DNA of 64,000 nucleotides from Pandoraea communis (GTDB lineage Bacteria > Pseudomonadota > Gammaproteobacteria > Burkholderiales > Burkholderiaceae), in assembly GCF_902459745.1 (NCBI RefSeq), contig NZ_CABPSJ010000001.1, positions 1,116,001 through 1,180,000 on the forward strand, read 5' to 3'. The notes beneath the pieces were generated by a model, which worked only from the letters and a program-made list of their open reading frames with translations, had not been told where the DNA came from and ran no database searches. Both the position numbers and the translations under genes were made by a program. Shown piece by piece: positions 45,455 to 53,398 of this stretch (position 1 is its first letter; each line of letters begins with the position of its first letter).

Positions 45455-46236
45455 GGACGGCTATGTACGGGAATGGGGGTGGCAACGGTAGCGGGAAGGG
45501 CGGCTCGAACGTACCGGCACTGGAAGTCGAAGGACTTCAGGCGTGGTACGGCGAATCGCACATCCTGCATGGCGTCGATCTGACGGTGGGCCGTGGCGAG
45601 GTCGTCACGCTGCTCGGGCGCAACGGCGCCGGACGCACCACGACACTGCGCGCCATCATGGGCCTGACAGGACAGCGTCAGGGGTCGATTCGCATCGGCG
45701 GGGAAGAAACGATTCACCTGCCGACGTATAAAGTCGCACACCACGGCGTGGGCTATTGCCCCGAAGAACGCGGCATTTTCGCGAGCCTGTCGTGCGAGGA
45801 AAACCTGCTGCTGCCGCCGTATATCGGCGTGAGCGGGAAGCGTCGCGACGATGGCGGGCAAGGCATGTCGCTCGAAGAGATCTACGACATGTTCCCCAAC
45901 CTGAAGGAGCGGCGTCACAGTCAGGGCACGCGTCTGTCGGGGGGAGAACAGCAGATGCTGGCGGTGGCGCGCATTCTGCGCACGGGGGCCAACCTGCTGC
46001 TGCTCGACGAAATCTCCGAAGGTCTTGCGCCGGTGATCGTGCAGACGTTGGCGCGCATGATCACCACGCTCAAGGCGCGGGGCTACACCATCGTGATGGT
46101 GGAACAGAATTTCCGTTTTGCGGCTCCGCTGGCCGATCGCTTCTATGTGATGGAGCACGGCAAGATCGTGGAGCGCTTCGGCGCTCAGGAGCTGGAGACG
46201 AAGATGCCGGTGCTGCACGAGTTGTTGGGCGTATGA
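45451..46236 (+). CDS. LivF-type ABC transporter ATPase with arginine in Walker A
   Basis: 261 residues. The start GTG overlaps the livG stop by four bases. A glycine-rich 22-residue extension (MYGNGGGNGSGKGG...) precedes the ATPase core. The Walker A is GRNGAGRTT, with R62 where the family has lysine (codon CGC at 45634), whereas signature LSGGEQQMLAVARIL, Walker B LLLLDEISEGL and the H-loop VEQNF are normal. The lysine contacts ATP phosphates, so activity may depend on the LivG partner (44675). Function is ATP hydrolysis for import of an amino-acid-like substrate. Confidence 0.92.
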   Translation: MRTAMYGNGGGNGSGKGGSNVPALEVEGLQAWYGESHILHGVDLTVGRGEVVTLLGRNGAGRTTTLRAIMGLTGQRQGSIRIGGEETIHLPTYKVAHHGVGYCPEERGIFASLSCEENLLLPPYIGVSGKRRDDGGQGMSLEEIYDMFPNLKERRHSQGTRLSGGEQQMLAVARILRTGANLLLLDEISEGLAPVIVQTLARMITTLKARGYTIVMVEQNFRFAAPLADRFYVMEHGKIVERFGAQELETKMPVLHELLGV

Positions 46237-46306
46237 GGTGAGCTACCCGGCGCACGTGCGTTCCGGGCGATGGACCCAGGCGATCAAATCCACGAAGGAG
46301 ACGAAG

Positions 46307-47509
46307 ATGACGATTCGGATGAAGGCGTTGGCCGTTGCGGCTGCGTTCGGTTTTGCGGCAATGGCCTCGCAGGCCCATGCCGATGGCAACACGGTGAAGA
46401 TCGGTTTCATTACCGATATGTCGGGCCTGTACACCGATATCGACGGGCAAGGGGGTGCGGAAGCCATCAAGATGGCCATCGCCGACTTCGGTGGCAAGGT
46501 CCTCGGCAAACCGATCGAACTGGTCACTGCCGATCACCAGAACAAGGCGGACGTTGCGGCGTCGAAGGCGCGCGAATGGTTCGACCGTGGCGGCGTGGAC
46601 ATGCTCATCGGCGGTACCAACTCCGGTACCGGTCTGGCGATGAACAAGGTCTCGGCCGAGAAGAAGAAGGTCTACATCAACGTGGGCGCCGGTTCGGATG
46701 CGCTGACGAACGACCAGTGCCAGCCGTATGGCGTGCACTACGCCTACGATACCGTCGCGCTCGCACGCGGCACGGGCTCGGCCGTCGTCAAGGCGGGCGG
46801 CAAGTCGTGGTTCTTCCTGACGGCCGACTATGCGTTCGGTCACGCGCTGGAGAAGGCAACGGCCGACGTGGTCAAGGCCAACGGCGGCACGGTGAAGGGG
46901 CAGGTACGTCACCCGCTCTCGGCGTCGGACTTCTCGTCGTATCTGCTGCAGGCGCAATCGTCGGGCGCGCAGGTGCTGGGCCTGGCCAACGCCGGTGGCG
47001 ACACCATCAATGCGATCAAGGCCGCGAAGGAGTTCGGCATCAAGGGCAAGATGCAAATCGCCGGTCTGCTCGTGTTCATCAACGACATTCACTCGCTCGG
47101 TCTGGATAACACCGAGGGCATGTACCTGACCGATAGCTGGTACTGGGACAAAAACGACAAGACCCGTGCTTTCGCCAAGCGCTACTTCGACAAGATGAAG
47201 AAGATGCCGTCGAGCCTGCAGGCCGGCGACTATTCGGCAGCGACGACCTATCTGAAGGCAGTGCAGGCCGCCGGCACCACCGATGCCGACAAGGTCATGG
47301 AGCAACTGCACAAGATCAAGATCGACGACATGTTCAGCAAGGGTTATATCCGCCGCGACGGCACGATGATCCACGACATGTACCTGATGCAGGTGAAGTC
47401 GAAGGCAGAATCGAAGTCGCCGTGGGACTACTACAAGGTCGTGGCGACGATTCCGGGTGAGAAGGCGTTCACCACCGAGGCGGAGTCGACCTGCAAGCTG
47501 CCGAAGTAA
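46307..47509 (+). CDS. Periplasmic substrate-binding protein of the first HAAT transporter
   Basis: 400 residues. An N-terminal signal peptide is cut near SQAHADG. The mature protein has type I periplasmic binding fold: VKIGFITDMSGLYTDIDGQGGAEAIKMAIADFGGKVLG, NKADVAASKAREWFDRGGVDMLIGGTNSGTG, and FFLTADYAFGHALEKATADVV. It resembles urea/amide- or aromatic-binding members as much as leucine-binding ones; ligand is unknown. GGAG is seven bases upstream of the ATG. It lies 70 bases after livF and before the two permease genes. Confidence 0.93.
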   Translation: MTIRMKALAVAAAFGFAAMASQAHADGNTVKIGFITDMSGLYTDIDGQGGAEAIKMAIADFGGKVLGKPIELVTADHQNKADVAASKAREWFDRGGVDMLIGGTNSGTGLAMNKVSAEKKKVYINVGAGSDALTNDQCQPYGVHYAYDTVALARGTGSAVVKAGGKSWFFLTADYAFGHALEKATADVVKANGGTVKGQVRHPLSASDFSSYLLQAQSSGAQVLGLANAGGDTINAIKAAKEFGIKGKMQIAGLLVFINDIHSLGLDNTEGMYLTDSWYWDKNDKTRAFAKRYFDKMKKMPSSLQAGDYSAATTYLKAVQAAGTTDADKVMEQLHKIKIDDMFSKGYIRRDGTMIHDMYLMQVKSKAESKSPWDYYKVVATIPGEKAFTTEAESTCKLPK

Positions 47510-47590
47510 TCGGCGCGATCTGAAAGCGATGCAACGAAAGCGGCGGGACGTGTGTCCCGTCGCGACCTTTCTCCCAGAGAATCGATTTCG

Positions 47591-48475
47591 ATGGAATTTC
47601 TAGGCATCCCCCTGCCGGCGCTGTTGAGCCAACTGCTGCTGGGACTGGTGAACGGCTCGTTCTACGCCATGCTGAGCCTCGGCCTGGCGGTGATTTTCGG
47701 TTTGCTCAACGTGATCAATTTTGCGCACGGCGCGTTGTTCATGCTGGGTGCCATGCTTGCCTGGATGGGCGGCAACTATCTTGGCCTCAATTACTGGGTC
47801 ATGCTGATTCTCGCCCCCCTCGTGGTGGGCATCATCGGCATTGTCATCGAGCGCACCATGCTGCGCTGGATCTACAAACTCGACCACCTTTACGGCTTGC
47901 TGCTCACATTCGGCATCACGCTTGTGCTCGAAGGCGTGTTCCGTTCGATCTACGGCGTGTCGGGCCAGCCCTTCGACGCCCCCGAGGCGCTCTCAGGTGC
48001 CACCAATCTCGGCTTCATGTTCATGCCGAATTACCGCGCGTGGGTGGTAGTGGCGTCGCTCATCGTGTGCTTCCTGACGTGGTTCGTCATCGAGAAGACG
48101 AAGATCGGCGCGTATCTGCGTGCCGGCACCGAGAACCCGAAGCTGGTGGAAGCGTTCGGTGTGAACGTCCCGCTCATGATTACGCTGACGTATGGCTTCG
48201 GTGTCGCGCTGGCCGCATTCGCCGGGGTGCTCGCCGCGCCCGTCATCCAGATCTCGCCGCTCATGGGGCAGTCGATGATCATCACCGTGTTCGCGGTGGT
48301 CGTGATCGGTGGCATGGGCTCCATCATGGGCTCGATCGTGACCGGTCTGATGCTCGGCGTGATCGAAGGCTTTACCAAGGTGTTCTACCCGGAAGCGTCC
48401 GCGACCGTGGTGTTCGTCATCATGGTGATCGTGTTGCTGCTGCGCCCGGCTGGGCTGTTCGGCAAACAAAAGTAA
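47591..48475 (+). CDS. LivH-type permease of the first HAAT transporter
   Basis: 294 residues, about eight membrane helices. LivH hallmarks are LVNGSFYAMLSLGLAVIFGLLNVINFAHGALFMLGAM at the start and VVIGGMGSIMGSIVTGLMLGVIEG toward the end. It forms the inner-membrane channel with LivM. The ATG at 47591 directly precedes the first helix. It is 11 bases from the next gene, livM. Confidence 0.93.
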   Translation: MEFLGIPLPALLSQLLLGLVNGSFYAMLSLGLAVIFGLLNVINFAHGALFMLGAMLAWMGGNYLGLNYWVMLILAPLVVGIIGIVIERTMLRWIYKLDHLYGLLLTFGITLVLEGVFRSIYGVSGQPFDAPEALSGATNLGFMFMPNYRAWVVVASLIVCFLTWFVIEKTKIGAYLRAGTENPKLVEAFGVNVPLMITLTYGFGVALAAFAGVLAAPVIQISPLMGQSMIITVFAVVVIGGMGSIMGSIVTGLMLGVIEGFTKVFYPEASATVVFVIMVIVLLLRPAGLFGKQK

Positions 48476-48486
48476 GGGGCAGAACC

Positions 48487-49485
48487 ATGCAACAACAGAC
48501 GCAACAACGGGTGCTTTATTCCCTTCTGCTGCTCGCGCTGATCGTCGCGCCGTTCGCCGGCGCCTACCCGGTCTTCGTCATGAAGGTGCTTTGCTTCGCG
48601 CTGTTCGCCTGCGCGTTCAATCTGCTGCTGGGCTTCACGGGGCTGCTGTCGTTCGGCCACGCGGCGTTTTTCGGCAGCGCAGGCTATATCACCGGCTACG
48701 CCATCCGCAATCTGGGATTCACCCCGGAGATCGGCATTCTCGCGGGGGTGATCGCCGGGGCGGTGCTGGGGCTTGTCATCGGCCTGCTCGCGATTCGACG
48801 CCAGGGGATCTACTTCGCGATGATTACGCTGGCACTGGCGCAGATGCTGTACTTCCTCTGTCTGCAAGCGCCGTTCACGGGCGGTGAAGACGGCCTGCAA
48901 GGCGTGCCGCGCGGCAGTCTCTTCGGCGTGCTGCCGCTCGATTCCGACCTCACGCTGTATTACGTGGTGCTAGCCATCTGTGCGCTGGGCTTTCTGCTCA
49001 TCATGCGCATCGTGCACTCGCCGTTCGGTCAGGTGCTCAAGGCGATCAAGGAGAACGAGCCGCGAGCCATCTCGCTCGGTTACGACGTCGATCGCTTCAA
49101 GCTGCTGGCGTTCGTGCTCTCGGCGACGCTGGCGGCACTGGCCGGGTCGACCAAGACGGTGGTGCTGGGCTTCGAGACGCTGACGGACGTGCACTGGACC
49201 ATGTCGGGCATGGTGATCCTGATGACGCTCGTGGGCGGTCTGGGAACGATGCTCGGGCCGGTGGTCGGCGCAGTGGTGATCATCGTGCTGGAGAACAAGC
49301 TCGGCGACATCGGCAACTGGCTCGCGACGGCCACCGGCGTGCCCTGGTTCCAGACGCTTGGCGAATCGGTGACCATCGTTATCGGCGCGATCTTCATCAT
49401 CTGCGTGCTGGCCTTCCGGCGCGGTCTGGTGGGCGAACTGGTAGCGCGCAACCGGTTCTTCCGAACCATCTCGCAACCGTCGTGA
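48487..49485 (+). CDS. LivM-type permease of the first HAAT transporter
   Basis: 332 residues, about nine helices. Landmarks are FNLLLGFTGLLSFGHAAFFGSAGYITGYAIRN, LAIRRQGIYFAMITLALAQMLYFL, VLKAIKENEPRAISLGYDVDRFKLLAFVLSA and VGGLGTMLGPVVGAVVIIVLENKLGD. With LivH it makes the translocation pathway. The ATG at 48487 has AGGGG nine bases upstream. It is the last gene of the operon; a GGACGC/GCGTCC hairpin lies just after the stop. Confidence 0.93.
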   Translation: MQQQTQQRVLYSLLLLALIVAPFAGAYPVFVMKVLCFALFACAFNLLLGFTGLLSFGHAAFFGSAGYITGYAIRNLGFTPEIGILAGVIAGAVLGLVIGLLAIRRQGIYFAMITLALAQMLYFLCLQAPFTGGEDGLQGVPRGSLFGVLPLDSDLTLYYVVLAICALGFLLIMRIVHSPFGQVLKAIKENEPRAISLGYDVDRFKLLAFVLSATLAALAGSTKTVVLGFETLTDVHWTMSGMVILMTLVGGLGTMLGPVVGAVVIIVLENKLGDIGNWLATATGVPWFQTLGESVTIVIGAIFIICVLAFRRGLVGELVARNRFFRTISQPS

Positions 49486-49577
49486 CAACGGGGTGGACGC
49501 ACCGGCTTGGGGCGTCCGCTCATCACCCTGGCGCACGAATGTCGGAAAAAAGCTAATTCATAGGGGTAAATGCTGAC

Positions 49578-49606
49578 TTGTGGTGCATCGGGTGCTCCTT
49601 TATTCT
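49578..49606 (+). promoter_or_regulatory. Sigma-70-like promoter of a candidate small RNA
   Basis: TTGTGG at 49578-49583 and TATTCT at 49601-49606, spacing 17. It is the only good pair found in this gap. Confidence 0.45.
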
Positions 49607-49611
49607 CTCTA

Positions 49612-49724
49612 TCAGTTCGCGTCACAGCAGGATATAGGGGCGAGGAACGAGGAGACAATAAGCGCGATAACGCGCACCGCCAAAAAGGAAGCGCTGTTGG
49701 AGAATGCTCCAACAGCGCTTTTTA
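49612..49724 (+). ncRNA. Candidate small RNA with its own promoter and terminator
   Basis: About 110 bases from the predicted start near 49612 to the end of a strong terminator. No ORF of quality, no family resemblance recognised. It might instead be the leader of a longer transcript or a short attenuator. Confidence 0.35.
49689..49724 (+). terminator. Strong rho-independent terminator
   Basis: AAGCGCTGTTGGA pairs perfectly with TCCAACAGCGCTT around GAATGC, followed by TTT. Confidence 0.9.
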
Positions 49725-50137
49725 TATTGCGCTTCGCTCCCGCGCGAGGCCGCTGGCCGCCGGAGCCCGGCAGTCTGTACGACATCCCTTTGCACAGTGT
49801 TTTTTCTGCGATTCACGCCATATTGCGAGAATCGCATTGCTTAAATTCGCGCAATGCGGCCTAAAGACGCTATGCTCGCCGTTTCATTGTGCGCTTTCGA
49901 TGGTGTCGTCCAATTCGGTCAATTCCATTTGGGCGCCACTCTCACTCATTCGGCTCGTTCCATTCGGCCATTACGATTACCCGGTAGTCGCAGTCGTATG
50001 TCTAGCACCCTTCACGTTCCGCAATGCGCGCACCCGCGCTGTCTGGCCGGTGACTTCCCCCGGTGGCCGTCGCAAGTGCGAAGGGTCTGTGTGGTCCTTA
50101 TGGCCCGTATGGCGGGTATGGCCCGTGCGGGGAATGT

Positions 50138-50920
50138 ATGTTGACGGGCTGGGCGCTGACCGACTTGCTGATGCTCGCGGGCGGGGCGTTTCTCGCCGGT
50201 CTGGTCGATGCCGTGGTCGGTGGCGGCGGATTGATCTCGGTGCCGACGCTTTTTGCCGTCTTTCCGAACGCTGCGCCACCGGTGCTGTTCGGTACCAACA
50301 AGATGGCCGGCGTCTGGGGCACGGCGTCTGCCGCGTTGCGCTACGCGCGCGGCATCCAGCTTCGCTGGGCCATTCTGGTACCGGCAACGGTCGCGGCGTT
50401 CGTGTTCTCGTTCTGCGGTGCGTATGCCGTCACCCATATTCCCGCCGACGTGCTGCGCAAGCTGCTGCCGTTCGTGCTCGCGGGGGTGGCGGTCTACACG
50501 TTGCGCAAGAAGGATTTCGGGACCGTCCACGCCCCTGTGAAGGGTGGGACAGGGGTAACCCTCATGGCCGTTGCCGTGGGCGGTGCCATCGGCTTCTATG
50601 ACGGTTTCTTCGGCCCTGGTACGGGCAGCTTCCTTGTATTTCTGTTTGTCCGGCTGTTCGGGCAGGATTTCGTCAACGCGTCGGCGTCGTCGAAGATCGT
50701 AAACGTGGCGACCAACCTCGCCGCGCTGCTGCTGTTCGGCATGGGCGGGCATGTGTGGTGGCAGGTGGGCCTTGGCATGGCGATCATGAACGTGCTCGGC
50801 AGTCAGGTGGGTAGCCGTCTCGCGCTCAAGCACGGAGTGAGCTTCGTGCGGCGTATGTTCCTGTGCGTTCTCGCGGTGCTGATCGTGAAGACCGGCTACG
50901 ACGCGTTTCTGCGCGCGTGA
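50138..50920 (+). CDS. TauE/SafE-family sulfite/organosulfonate exporter-like permease
   Basis: 260 residues with seven to eight membrane segments. The TSUP motifs are FLAGLVDAVVGGGGLISVPTLFA near the start and GGAIGFYDGFFGPGTGSFLVFLFV, which is the internal duplicate. Substrates proven in the family include sulfite, sulfoacetate and taurine-related anions; this member cannot be assigned. The ATG at 50138 was chosen because the upstream in-frame codons read a repetitive Gly-Pro-Tyr-rich peptide. It is separate from both transporter operons. Confidence 0.88.
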   Translation: MLTGWALTDLLMLAGGAFLAGLVDAVVGGGGLISVPTLFAVFPNAAPPVLFGTNKMAGVWGTASAALRYARGIQLRWAILVPATVAAFVFSFCGAYAVTHIPADVLRKLLPFVLAGVAVYTLRKKDFGTVHAPVKGGTGVTLMAVAVGGAIGFYDGFFGPGTGSFLVFLFVRLFGQDFVNASASSKIVNVATNLAALLLFGMGGHVWWQVGLGMAIMNVLGSQVGSRLALKHGVSFVRRMFLCVLAVLIVKTGYDAFLRA

Positions 50921-51078
50921 GATGGGATTGCGGGATCGCGCAGGGTGGCCGTTGGCGTTCCGGCAGGTTCAGGCAATAAGGAGGGCCGGCGTGTCGGGGG
51001 CAGATGCGGTCGAAACCACATGTGGGGAAACCGCACTTTACGAGAAGGCATCGGTGCCCGTAAGATGGGCGACAATTT

Positions 51079-51096
51079 ACCGACTGATCGGTCGGT
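51079..51096. promoter_or_regulatory. TetR-type operator-like palindrome upstream of the second binding protein
   Basis: ACCGACTGATCGGTCGGT is an 18-base near-perfect palindrome (16 of 18 positions). It lies 45 bases before the binding-protein start and is of the ACCGAC-type seen for TetR regulators of fatty-acid and aromatic catabolism. No TetR gene is in the window. Confidence 0.55.
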
Positions 51097-51140
51097 TAAT
51101 GTCAAAAAAACGAATTCGAAATTTTTGTGAGGAGACCCAA

Positions 51141-52286
51141 ATGAAATTGAAGTTGCTGTGTATGGCATCGGCGATGATGCTTGCCGCGGGCGTCGCGAAC
51201 GCTCAGGTGAAGATTGGCGTGTCGCTGTCGGCGACCGGCCCGGCGGCTTCGCTGGGTATTCCCGAGAAGAACACCATTGCGCTGATGCCGAAGACGATCG
51301 CCGGTCAGTCGGTGCAGTACATCGTGCTCGACGACGCGACCGACACGACGACCGCCGTCAAGAACATGCGTAAGCTGATCACCGAAGATCACGTCGACGC
51401 CGTGCTCGGCTCGACCGTCACGCCGAATTCGCTGGCGATGGTCGACGTGGCGGCCGAGACGCAGACGCCGGTGATTTCGATGGCAGCGGGCGCAGCCATC
51501 GTCGAGCCGGTCGATGCCAAACGCACGTGGGCGTTCAAGACTCCGCAGAACGACATTCTGATGGCCACCGCCATTGCGAAGCACATGGCCGATCACGGTG
51601 TGAAGACCGTGGCGTTCATCGGCTTCTCGGACGCTTACGGCGAAGGCTGGTACAAGGAATTCCAGAAGGCTGCCGATCTGAACAAGATCAAGGTGGTGGC
51701 CAACGAGCGCTTCAACCGTGCCGACACGTCGGTGACGGGCCAGGCCTTGAAGGTCATGGGCGCGAACCCGGACGCCGTGCTGATCGCCGGTTCGGGCACG
51801 CCGGCGGCATTGCCGCAGCGCACGCTCAAGGAGCGCGGCTACAAGGGCAAGATGTATCAGACCCACGGCGTGGCCAACAACGACTTCCTGCGCGTTTGCG
51901 GCAAGGACTGCGAAGGCACGTATCTGCCGGCTGGCCCGCTGCTCGTGGTCGAGCAACTGCCTGCCGACAATCCGGTGAAGAAGTCGGCCGCCGCATACAA
52001 GGCCGCTTACGAGAAGGCTTACGGCGCCGGTTCGATCTCGACCTTCGGCGGTCATGCGTGGGACGGCGGTCTGCTGCTGCAGACGACTATTCCGGTGGCG
52101 CTGAAGAAAGCCAAACCGGGCACGGCGGAATTCCGTGCCGCGCTGCGCGAGGCGCTGGAGAACGTGAAGGACATGCCGGGCACCGCCGGTATCTTCAATA
52201 TGAGCAAGAACGACCACAACGGTCTGGATCAACGCTCGCGCGTGATGGTGCAAATCGTCGACGGCAAGTGGAAATTGGCGAACTGA
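51141..52286 (+). CDS. Periplasmic substrate-binding protein of the second HAAT transporter
   Basis: 381 residues. A signal peptide ends near GVANAQVK. Type I binding fold: VKIGVSLSATGPAASLGIPEKNTIALMPKTIAGQSVQYIVLDDATDTTTAVKNMRKLI, then AVLGSTVTPNSLAMVDVAAETQTPVISMAAGAA. This variant, with KLITEDHVDA and TPQND, resembles binding proteins for aromatic acids or small amino acids. The start has GAGGAG. It is separated from its permeases by an HpaR-like gene, suggesting that one regulator controls the whole set. Confidence 0.92.
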   Translation: MKLKLLCMASAMMLAAGVANAQVKIGVSLSATGPAASLGIPEKNTIALMPKTIAGQSVQYIVLDDATDTTTAVKNMRKLITEDHVDAVLGSTVTPNSLAMVDVAAETQTPVISMAAGAAIVEPVDAKRTWAFKTPQNDILMATAIAKHMADHGVKTVAFIGFSDAYGEGWYKEFQKAADLNKIKVVANERFNRADTSVTGQALKVMGANPDAVLIAGSGTPAALPQRTLKERGYKGKMYQTHGVANNDFLRVCGKDCEGTYLPAGPLLVVEQLPADNPVKKSAAAYKAAYEKAYGAGSISTFGGHAWDGGLLLQTTIPVALKKAKPGTAEFRAALREALENVKDMPGTAGIFNMSKNDHNGLDQRSRVMVQIVDGKWKLAN

Positions 52287-52382
52287 TACGGTTCGGGGCT
52301 GCCTATAGCACCAGTAGTACGCTGGCATGCCCCGTTGTCGTATCTGCGGTATCTGCGCCCGGTTGGACCGATCGGGCCGGAA

Positions 52383-52409
52383 GAACGGGCGTTCGCGCCC
52401 GTTTTTTTT
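52383..52409 (+). terminator. Rho-independent terminator after the binding protein
   Basis: AACGGGCG and CGCCCGTT around TTCG, followed by eight T. Confidence 0.92.
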
Positions 52410-52544
52410 GAGCGCGTGGTAATTTCGCGCTTCGCAAAGAGACGGCAGGACATGCGAAACGAGCGGCACACGAGAGGCCGTATTGTCCCAACCTGATCGC
52501 TACAGCCGGGGGGCTGACCAGGCGATCCTTTCGAGCGTAAATCC

Positions 52545-53051
52545 ATGACGGGTGAATTCGAGCACCGCAATCTATCTCTGGTGTTGCTGCAGTCGCGTGA
52601 AGCGGTGATGGGGCTGTTCCGGCCCTTGCTTAATTGTTACGACATCACCGAACAACAATGGCGTGTCATACGGGCCGTCAACGATAGCGAATCCGGGGAA
52701 ATGGAAATCGGACAGGTCGCGCGCGAGTGCTGCATTCTCAGTCCGAGTCTGTCGGGCATGCTCGAGCGAATGGAGGTCTCCGGCCTCATTCTGCGTCGTC
52801 GCGTGGCCGCCGATCAGCGACGGGTAATGGTGTCGCTCACGCCGTCGAGCCGCGCGCTGTGCAAGAAGCTCGGCCCGCTGGTCGAGGAACGTTATCGCTA
52901 CCTGGAAGACAAGGTCGGGCGCGACACGCTCGCCGAAATCTACCGGTTGCTCGACGTCGTACGTGAGGCGTTGCCTCCCGAAGTGCTGGCAGAAGCACCG
53001 TCGTTGCCGACCAAGGCGCGTCGCCGTCGCAAGCCGGCGGCGGGAGGGTAG
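52545..53051 (+). CDS. HpaR-like MarR-family regulator
   Basis: 168 residues. The whole chain resembles homoprotocatechuate operon regulator HpaR: N-terminal EHRNLSLVLLQSREAVMGLFRPLLNCYDITEQQWRVIRAVND, recognition region ARECCILSPSLSGMLERMEVSGLILRRRVAADQRRVMVSLT, and a basic C-terminus (TKARRRRKPAAGG). HpaR represses 4-hydroxyphenylacetate degradation in other bacteria and is released by an aromatic acid. No hpa degradation genes are in this window, so the target is more likely the adjacent transporter. It lies between the binding-protein gene and the permease genes. Confidence 0.85.
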   Translation: MTGEFEHRNLSLVLLQSREAVMGLFRPLLNCYDITEQQWRVIRAVNDSESGEMEIGQVARECCILSPSLSGMLERMEVSGLILRRRVAADQRRVMVSLTPSSRALCKKLGPLVEERYRYLEDKVGRDTLAEIYRLLDVVREALPPEVLAEAPSLPTKARRRRKPAAGG

Positions 53052-53398
53052 GCATCCATCGTGCGCGACGCTGCGGGAATGAGCGTCGAGAGCGGTCAGC
53101 AGCAGTTTTGAGCGGTCTTGAGCGGGAGCGGGTGATGGGGGTGCGCCGAGTCAGGCGCGGCATGCAGGACGGTGCAGACGGCGAAATGGCAGGAGACAGG
53201 TTTCGCCGACTCAGTAGTCACCCGAGTTTTACCAATACATAATCGTTTATACAATTCATAATTCGCTGCGCTGCGACACGGGGATCGTGCGGGGTGTATC
53301 GATGTGAAGGGGAACGGGGCGGCCGCGCGCCGCGCCGTGCATCACACCGGCTGTCTCGCCAGCCGGTTCAAGAAGTACTCAAACGAAGTGAGAGGAGC
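53052..53398. other. 347-bp gap between hpaR-like gene and permease operon
   Basis: The promoter-like pair at 53228-53255 is the notable content. A few GAGCGGTC-type short repeats lie near 53090-53130. No gene. Confidence 0.55.
53228..53266 (+). promoter_or_regulatory. Promoter/operator candidate of the second permease operon
   Basis: TTTACC at 53228-53233 and TACAAT at 53250-53255 with spacing 16 lie in an AT-rich stretch holding ATAATCGTTTAT, which is nearly self-complementary, and a nearby TACAATTCATAATT. A MarR-type operator overlapping the promoter is plausible for HpaR. Confidence 0.45.

Larger units (their letters stand above)
49486..50137. other. 652-bp region with no protein gene; candidate small RNA inside
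   Basis: It contains a promoter-like pair, a strong terminator and a stem-loop (49834-49841 with 49852-49859, CGCATTGC/GCAATGCG). A short imperfect repeat of TATGGCCCGTATGGCGGG lies near 50098-50127, upstream of the TauE start. No coding sequence is believable. Confidence 0.6.

Noticed and set aside
45466-45512. A second P-loop in the glycine-rich N-terminus of the first LivF
   Set aside because: GSGKGG lacks the Thr/Ser and the following helix; it is low-complexity sequence, not a nucleotide site.
50085-50137. Gly-Pro-Tyr-rich N-terminus of the TauE/SafE protein
   Set aside because: The codons upstream of 50138 are a short DNA repeat; the family N-terminus starts at 50138.
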